Assembly (NCBI RefSeq): GCF_021032705.1
Contig: NZ_JAHVXI010000001.1
Coordinates: forward strand, 930,001 to 994,000
From: Psychroserpens luteolus
GTDB lineage: Bacteria; Bacteroidota; Bacteroidia; Flavobacteriales; Flavobacteriaceae
Direction: 5' to 3'
Length of the DNA stretch: 64,000 nucleotides
The translations under genes were made by a program, and so were the position numbers. Positions 60,519 to 64,000 of this stretch are shown in pieces (the first letter of the stretch is position 1; each line of letters opens with the position of its first letter). Below the pieces are notes generated by a model that did no database searches, was not told the DNA's origin, and saw only the letters and a program-made list of their open reading frames with translations.

Positions 60519-60788
60519 ATGAAAAAAACAACACCTACTAAGACTTCAAGTCCGTTAAAAATCTACTGTGACATATTTGGTCATAACTATGAGATGACAA
60601 AAAAAGTAACCTCTCATGTTAAAGAATATACGTGCAAATGCTGTAAGCGTCAATTGACGACCAATGGCAATGGAAAGTTAACAGAACTTACACCTAAGTA
60701 CAAAGAAATAAATGCTATTCTAGAGCAGATATATACACGCAGAATGATGCGTTTAAAGAAGAAAACACTCAGTTCATCGATATATTAG
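60519..60788 (+). CDS. Small zinc-ribbon-like protein, paralogue 1
   Basis: The 89-residue basic protein carries a putative metal site C17-x4-H22-x16-C39-x2-C42, in YCDIFGHNYE and EYTCKCCKRQ. It then has LTELTPKYKEINAILEQIYT and an Arg/Lys-rich C-terminal helix. Two paralogues with identical Cys/His spacing lie at 60866 and 62331. The C-x4-H/C-x2-C layout resembles short zinc ribbons of the DUF1660 type, but that assignment is uncertain. Zinc binding and a nucleic-acid or protein partner are inferred. The function is unknown. Confidence 0.7.
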   Translation: MKKTTPTKTSSPLKIYCDIFGHNYEMTKKVTSHVKEYTCKCCKRQLTTNGNGKLTELTPKYKEINAILEQIYTRRMMRLKKKTLSSSIY

Positions 60789-60865
60789 TGTAAAATCTCA
60801 CGTTATTGTGTGGTTTTCATATATTTAGTAATCCTCTAAAATTAATAACTAAATATCACAATAAG

Positions 60866-61135
60866 GTGAAAAGTCTCTACTGCTCGTTATTTGGACATCA
60901 ATACGAAGTCTCTAAAAATATCACGTATCACGTTAAAGAATATAAATGTTGCCATTGTAATACCCAAGTCACTACAAATGGGAAAGGTGGTCTAACATTA
61001 CTAACGCCTAAGTATAAAGAAATCAATTCGGTGTTAGAGCGTATTCATAACAGAAGAATTTCTCGAATAAAACAGAAAGCGTCCAATACAATTGAAGAGA
61101 ATTCAGTTTTGGATTTTACGCCTCATTTTTCATAG
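60866..61135 (+). CDS. Small zinc-ribbon-like protein, paralogue 2
   Basis: The start is placed at the GTG at 60866, giving an 89-residue protein beginning MKSLYCSLFGHQYEVSKNIT, the same length as paralogue 1. A TTG at 60806 would add a 20-residue extension that aligns with nothing. The metal site is C6-x4-H11-x16-C28-x2-C31, and the TPKYKEINSVLERIHNRRIS tail matches paralogue 1 closely. It is probably co-transcribed with paralogue 1 (77-base gap). Its last 20 bases overlap the convergent thiL gene. Confidence 0.65.
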   Translation: MKSLYCSLFGHQYEVSKNITYHVKEYKCCHCNTQVTTNGKGGLTLLTPKYKEINSVLERIHNRRISRIKQKASNTIEENSVLDFTPHFS

Positions 61136-62168
61136 CATTCCAACCTTTTGCGATAATTGGTATTGCTTGCTCACCTCTGGTGATTAAGTGCATGCCTCTT
61201 GCCTTTTCAGTAATATAACCAATAACAGTTAAATTTGGATTGCCTTTTATCTTGGGGAAATCCTCTTGAGCTACAGTCATTAGTAATTCATAGTCCTCAC
61301 CTCCATTTAATGCTATAGTTGTACTGTCTATTTTAAATTCTTCACAAGTTGAGATAACTTGTGGATCTAGCGGAATTTTATTTTCATAGATTTCTACACC
61401 AACATCACTTTGTTTGCAGATATGCATTATTTCCGAAGATAGTCCGTCACTAATATCGATCATTGCTGTCGGTTTTACATCTAACTGTTTAAGGAGTTCA
61501 ATAATGTCTTTTCTAGCTTCTGGCTTTAATTGACGCTCAATAATGTAAGTATATGGATCTAAATCTGGTTGATTTTGTGGATTCACTTTAAACACTTCTT
61601 TTTCACGCTCTAAAACTTGAAGTCCCATATATGCCGCACCAATATCTCCTGTAACAACAACTAAGTCATTTGGTTGTGCACCATTTCTTAATACAACATC
61701 TTCCTTATTTACATTACCTATGGCAGTAACTGAGATAATAAGTCCAGTTGTAGAAGACGTCGTATCACCACCAACCACATCAATATTATAAATTTTTGTT
61801 GCAGTTTCAATACCTGCATATAATTCTTCAAGAGCTTCTAAAGGAAAACGGTTGGAAACAGCTATGGATACAGTAATTTGAGAAGCATGAGCATTCATTG
61901 CGTACACGTCACTTAAATTAACAATTACAGCTTTGTAACCCAAATGCTTAAGAGGAACATAGCTAAGATCAAAATGAACATTCTCAACTAGTAAATCTGT
62001 AGTGACAACGATTTGGTTTGATTTATGATCTAGAACTGCAGCATCATCTCCTATACTTTTTAAGGTTGAAGTATGTTTTACATCAAAATTTTTGGTCAAA
62101 TGTTCTATAAGACCAAATTCTCCAAGTTGTTCTAATGATGTGCGTTGTGGATTTTTATCTTCTATCAT
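61116..62168 (-). CDS. thiL: Thiamine-monophosphate kinase
   Basis: The 350-residue protein has the AIR-synthase/ThiL fold. The N-terminal motif is IGDDAAVLDHKSNQIVVTTD, with LLVENVHFDLSYVPLKHLGYKA next. The metal-binding VVGGDTTSS, the VTGDIGAAYMGLQVL block, and DISDGLSSEIMHICKQS and NGGEDYELLMTV follow as in ThiL. It phosphorylates thiamine monophosphate to thiamine pyrophosphate. The N-terminal extension IEDKNPQRTSLEQLGEFGLI is the flavobacterial form. The -7 box lies only a few bases upstream, so the mRNA may be leaderless. Confidence 0.95.
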   Translation of the reverse strand: MIEDKNPQRTSLEQLGEFGLIEHLTKNFDVKHTSTLKSIGDDAAVLDHKSNQIVVTTDLLVENVHFDLSYVPLKHLGYKAVIVNLSDVYAMNAHASQITVSIAVSNRFPLEALEELYAGIETATKIYNIDVVGGDTTSSTTGLIISVTAIGNVNKEDVVLRNGAQPNDLVVVTGDIGAAYMGLQVLEREKEVFKVNPQNQPDLDPYTYIIERQLKPEARKDIIELLKQLDVKPTAMIDISDGLSSEIMHICKQSDVGVEIYENKIPLDPQVISTCEEFKIDSTTIALNGGEDYELLMTVAQEDFPKIKGNPNLTVIGYITEKARGMHLITRGEQAIPIIAKGWNAMKNEA

Positions 62169-62172
62169 AATG

Positions 62173-62180
62173 CAAAAATA
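62173..62180 (-). promoter_or_regulatory. -7 element of thiL, leaderless arrangement
   Basis: The reverse strand reads TAttTTTG and ends 4 bases before the thiL ATG, which places the transcription start at or next to the start codon. No -33 TTG is seen. Confidence 0.45.
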
Positions 62181-62308
62181 AGTAGCTTTTTCAGAAGAAC
62201 ATGACCGCTAAAGGTATTTTTATGACTTTCGAGAATAAGAAAATATGCATTTCAACGAAAAAACCAGTATTTCATCGGTTAAATGAATAAAAACTGTTAT
62301 GTTAGCTT

Positions 62309-62330
62309 CCCCAAATCTTATTAACCTACT
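62309..62330 (+). promoter_or_regulatory. CCCCAAATCT/TTAACCTACT leader of the third zinc-ribbon gene
   Basis: CCCCAAATCT (62309-62318) is followed by TA and TTAACCTACT (62321-62330), directly before the ATG. Both words also occur together in the intergenic repeats at 17958 and 18257. Confidence 0.5.
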
Positions 62331-62570
62331 ATGCAAACCACTTCTAACAACGAATTGTCGTGTTCGGTATTTGGACACAATTTAGAGCGTTCGTCATTGA
62401 TATCTAAAGATAATCATGAACTCACTTGTAAAACATGCCATTCAAAAGTAATGATAGGTGATCATGGTGAATTTAATGCGCTTCCCTACAAAAATAGAGA
62501 TATCAATACGACCATGAGACAACTTTTTCTGTTGAAAAATAGACGTTTTCATCATCCAATTTCGGCTTAG
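62331..62570 (+). CDS. Small zinc-ribbon-like protein, paralogue 3
   Basis: The 79-residue protein has the same metal-site spacing as its two paralogues, C11-x4-H16-x16-C33-x2-C36, in LSCSVFGHNLERSS and HELTCKTCHSKVM. A shortened, more diverged tail follows (LPYKNRDINTTMRQLF, then KNRRFHHPISA). It is separated from the other two by thiL, which is on the opposite strand. The function is unknown. Its leader carries the CCCCAAATCT motif. Confidence 0.65.
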   Translation: MQTTSNNELSCSVFGHNLERSSLISKDNHELTCKTCHSKVMIGDHGEFNALPYKNRDINTTMRQLFLLKNRRFHHPISA

Positions 62571-62669
62571 AACAATAACTACTTTTCTCATTGGAATTAG
62601 GTTCTAGATCTCAGGTCTTTGCATTAATTATACTTATGTAATCATTTGCTAATATAATGTTAGGTTCTA

Positions 62670-62699
62670 TTGAAAAAATAGACTTATGTCGTATATTTG
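62670..62699 (+). promoter_or_regulatory. Promoter of the suf operon
   Basis: TTG (62670-62672), exactly 19 bases, TAtaTTTG (62692-62699). The leader to the first gene is about 115 bases, long enough for regulation, but no conserved riboswitch or repressor site is recognised. Confidence 0.75.
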
Positions 62700-62822
62700 C
62701 AATCTATTTAGATAAAACATTCAAGCAAAGTTTTTTTGTTAAAGGTGTTTGGTATTTATATAGATGTTCAATCTAATATTTGAAAAAGGATATTAAGAAC
62801 AGATTAAATCTATAAATAAGAC

Positions 62823-63152
62823 ATGATTAAAGTATCTGAAACAGCAAAAAAGAAAGTCATTCAGTTAATGAATGATGATGGCTTTAACTCTGCTACCGAT
62901 TATATACGCGTTGGTGTAAAAAGTGGAGGATGCTCAGGTTTATCATATGACTTAAAATTTGATAAAGAACAAAAAGAAGATGATAAGGTCTTTGAAGACA
63001 ATGGAGTAAAAATCATCGTTGATAAAAAGAGCTTTTTATATTTAATAGGAACAACCCTAGAATATTCGGGAGGTTTAAATGGTGCTGGATTTGTATTTAA
63101 TAATCCAAATGCCAATAGAACTTGTGGTTGTGGAGAGTCATTCTCACTTTAA
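62823..63152 (+). CDS. sufA: HesB/IscA/SufA-family iron-sulphur carrier protein
   Basis: The 109-residue A-type carrier has the three conserved cysteines, one in VKSGGCSGLSYDL and two in NRTCGCGESFSL at the C-terminus. It receives nascent Fe-S clusters and delivers them to apoproteins. sufB starts 9 bases after its stop, which identifies the first genes of a SUF assembly operon. Whether it should be called SufA or IscA cannot be told from sequence alone. Confidence 0.92.
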   Translation: MIKVSETAKKKVIQLMNDDGFNSATDYIRVGVKSGGCSGLSYDLKFDKEQKEDDKVFEDNGVKIIVDKKSFLYLIGTTLEYSGGLNGAGFVFNNPNANRTCGCGESFSL

Positions 63153-63161
63153 AAAAGATGT

Positions 63162-64000
63162 ATGAGCAATAAATATACAGAAGATGATCTTCGCGAAGAA
63201 CTGAAGACTAAGGAATACGAATACGGTTTCTACACAGATATTGAATCGGAAACATTTCCTGTTGGTTTAAATGAAGACATAGTTAGAGCAATTTCTAAAA
63301 AGAAAGAAGAGCCAGAATGGATGACCCAATGGCGTCTTGAAGCCTTTAAGATCTGGAAAGAAATGATTGAGCCTGAGTGGGCAAATGTGCATTACGAGAA
63401 GCCAGATTTTCAGGCAATTTCGTACTACTCTGCTCCAAATAGCAAACCAAAATACGATAGTATAGATGAGGTTGATCCAGAGCTTTTAGCGACGTTTGAG
63501 AAATTAGGAATTTCATTGGACGAACAAAAGAAGCTAGCTGGAGTTGCAATGGATGTTGTAGTCGATTCTGTTTCGGTAGCAACGACATTTAAAAAGACAT
63601 TGGCCGAAAAAGGAATCATCTTCATGAGTATTTCTGAAGCGATACAAGAACATCCAGAACTGGTAAAGAAATATATTGGAACTGTAGTACCTCAAAAAGA
63701 TAATTTTTATGCGGCATTAAATAGTGCAGTTTTTAGTGATGGTAGCTTTTGTTACATACCAAAAGGTGTTCGCTGTCCAATGGAATTATCAACTTACTTT
63801 AGAATTAATCAGGCAGGAACAGGTCAATTCGAACGTACTTTGGTCATCGCAGATGAAGGTAGTTATGTAAGTTATTTAGAAGGTTGTACGGCACCTAGTC
63901 GTGACGAAAATCAACTGCACGCTGCTGTAGTAGAATTAATCGCCTTAGATGATGCCGAAATAAAATATTCTACCGTTCAAAATTGGTATCCAGGAAATGC
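63162..64000 (+). CDS. sufB: Fe-S cluster assembly protein SufB, 5' part (runs off the window)
   Basis: The first 279 codons are present from ATG 63162 ([20 protein letters not shown]). The family blocks are [32 protein letters not shown] ([20 protein letters not shown]), [15 protein letters not shown] and [14 protein letters not shown], with the C-terminal beta-helix core beginning. SufB is the scaffold of the SufBC2D complex, which builds Fe-S clusters with SufS/SufE sulphur. An ATG 4 bases earlier is out of frame. The rest of the operon lies beyond the window. Confidence 0.96.
   Translation, partial: MSNKYTEDDLREELKTKEYEYGFYTDIESETFPVGLNEDIVRAISKKKEEPEWMTQWRLEAFKIWKEMIEPEWANVHYEKPDFQAISYYSAPNSKPKYDSIDEVDPELLATFEKLGISLDEQKKLAGVAMDVVVDSVSVATTFKKTLAEKGIIFMSISEAIQEHPELVKKYIGTVVPQKDNFYAALNSAVFSDGSFCYIPKGVRCPMELSTYFRINQAGTGQFERTLVIADEGSYVSYLEGCTAPSRDENQLHAAVVELIALDDAEIKYSTVQNWYPGN

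Noticed and set aside
1-64000. CRISPR array
   Set aside because: No series of regularly spaced short repeats with unique spacers was seen. The only close repeats are the two copies at 17927 and 18224, too few and too far apart.

Overview
This window is a chromosomal segment of a marine-type member of the Flavobacteriaceae (Bacteroidota). The evidence is low G+C, promoters of the Bacteroidota type (TTG, about 19-22 bases, TAnnTTTG), two proteins with type IX secretion C-terminal domains, a FecI/FecR/TonB receptor triplet, an OmpA protein with thrombospondin type 3 repeats, a DUF4199 membrane protein and an IPExxxVDY-family protein. No sequence search could be run. Family names rest on motifs and recalled family knowledge.

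Layout. 1-2.3 kb: start of a MATE pump, a GNAT acetyltransferase, a universal stress protein, tRNA-Ala(GGC), then an 800-base gene-poor stretch with strong hairpins, a duplicated tRNA 3' end and a possible 32-residue membrane peptide. 2.3-7.6 kb: a cell-surface signalling cassette (ECF sigma, FecR anti-sigma, STN-type TonB receptor) facing a secreted LamG/T9SS protein. 7.6-17.1 kb: hydrolase, AddB-like nuclease, OmpA, Kbl and AddA-like helicase-nuclease. 17.2-23.3 kb: superoxide dismutase, a duplicated hairpin/leader element, a long PurF-family protein, a PfkB kinase, a START protein, RNase H and PurN. 23.4-27.8 kb: acpP-fabF-rnc, then IPExxxVDY-pyk. 27.8-38.1 kb: a nested dispersed repeat, lipoproteins, DinB, CYTH, an M16 peptidase pair, and ribosomal proteins bL21 and bL27. 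38.2-44 kb: a membrane MutS-like ATPase and the succinate dehydrogenase operon with an extra membrane gene. 44-55 kb: outer-membrane and secreted proteins, a LytS/LytR pair and a metzincin. 55-64 kb: Crp-family regulator, aminopeptidase P, AbiH phage-defence protein coupled to BrnQ, a hydrolase, three small zinc-ribbon paralogues around thiL, and the start of a suf operon.

Most of the window is housekeeping. The most notable signals are: (1) matching ECF-type promoter motifs in front of both fecR and the divergent LamG/T9SS gene, which suggests the secreted protein belongs to that sigma factor's regulon; (2) a textbook terminator hairpin inside the first codons of rnc; (3) a CCCCAAATCT leader motif shared by two zinc-ribbon genes and two intergenic copies; (4) three C-x4-H-x16-C-x2-C mini-proteins; (5) a palindrome inserted in a dispersed Flavobacteriaceae-type repeat; (6) AbiH translationally coupled to an amino-acid transporter.
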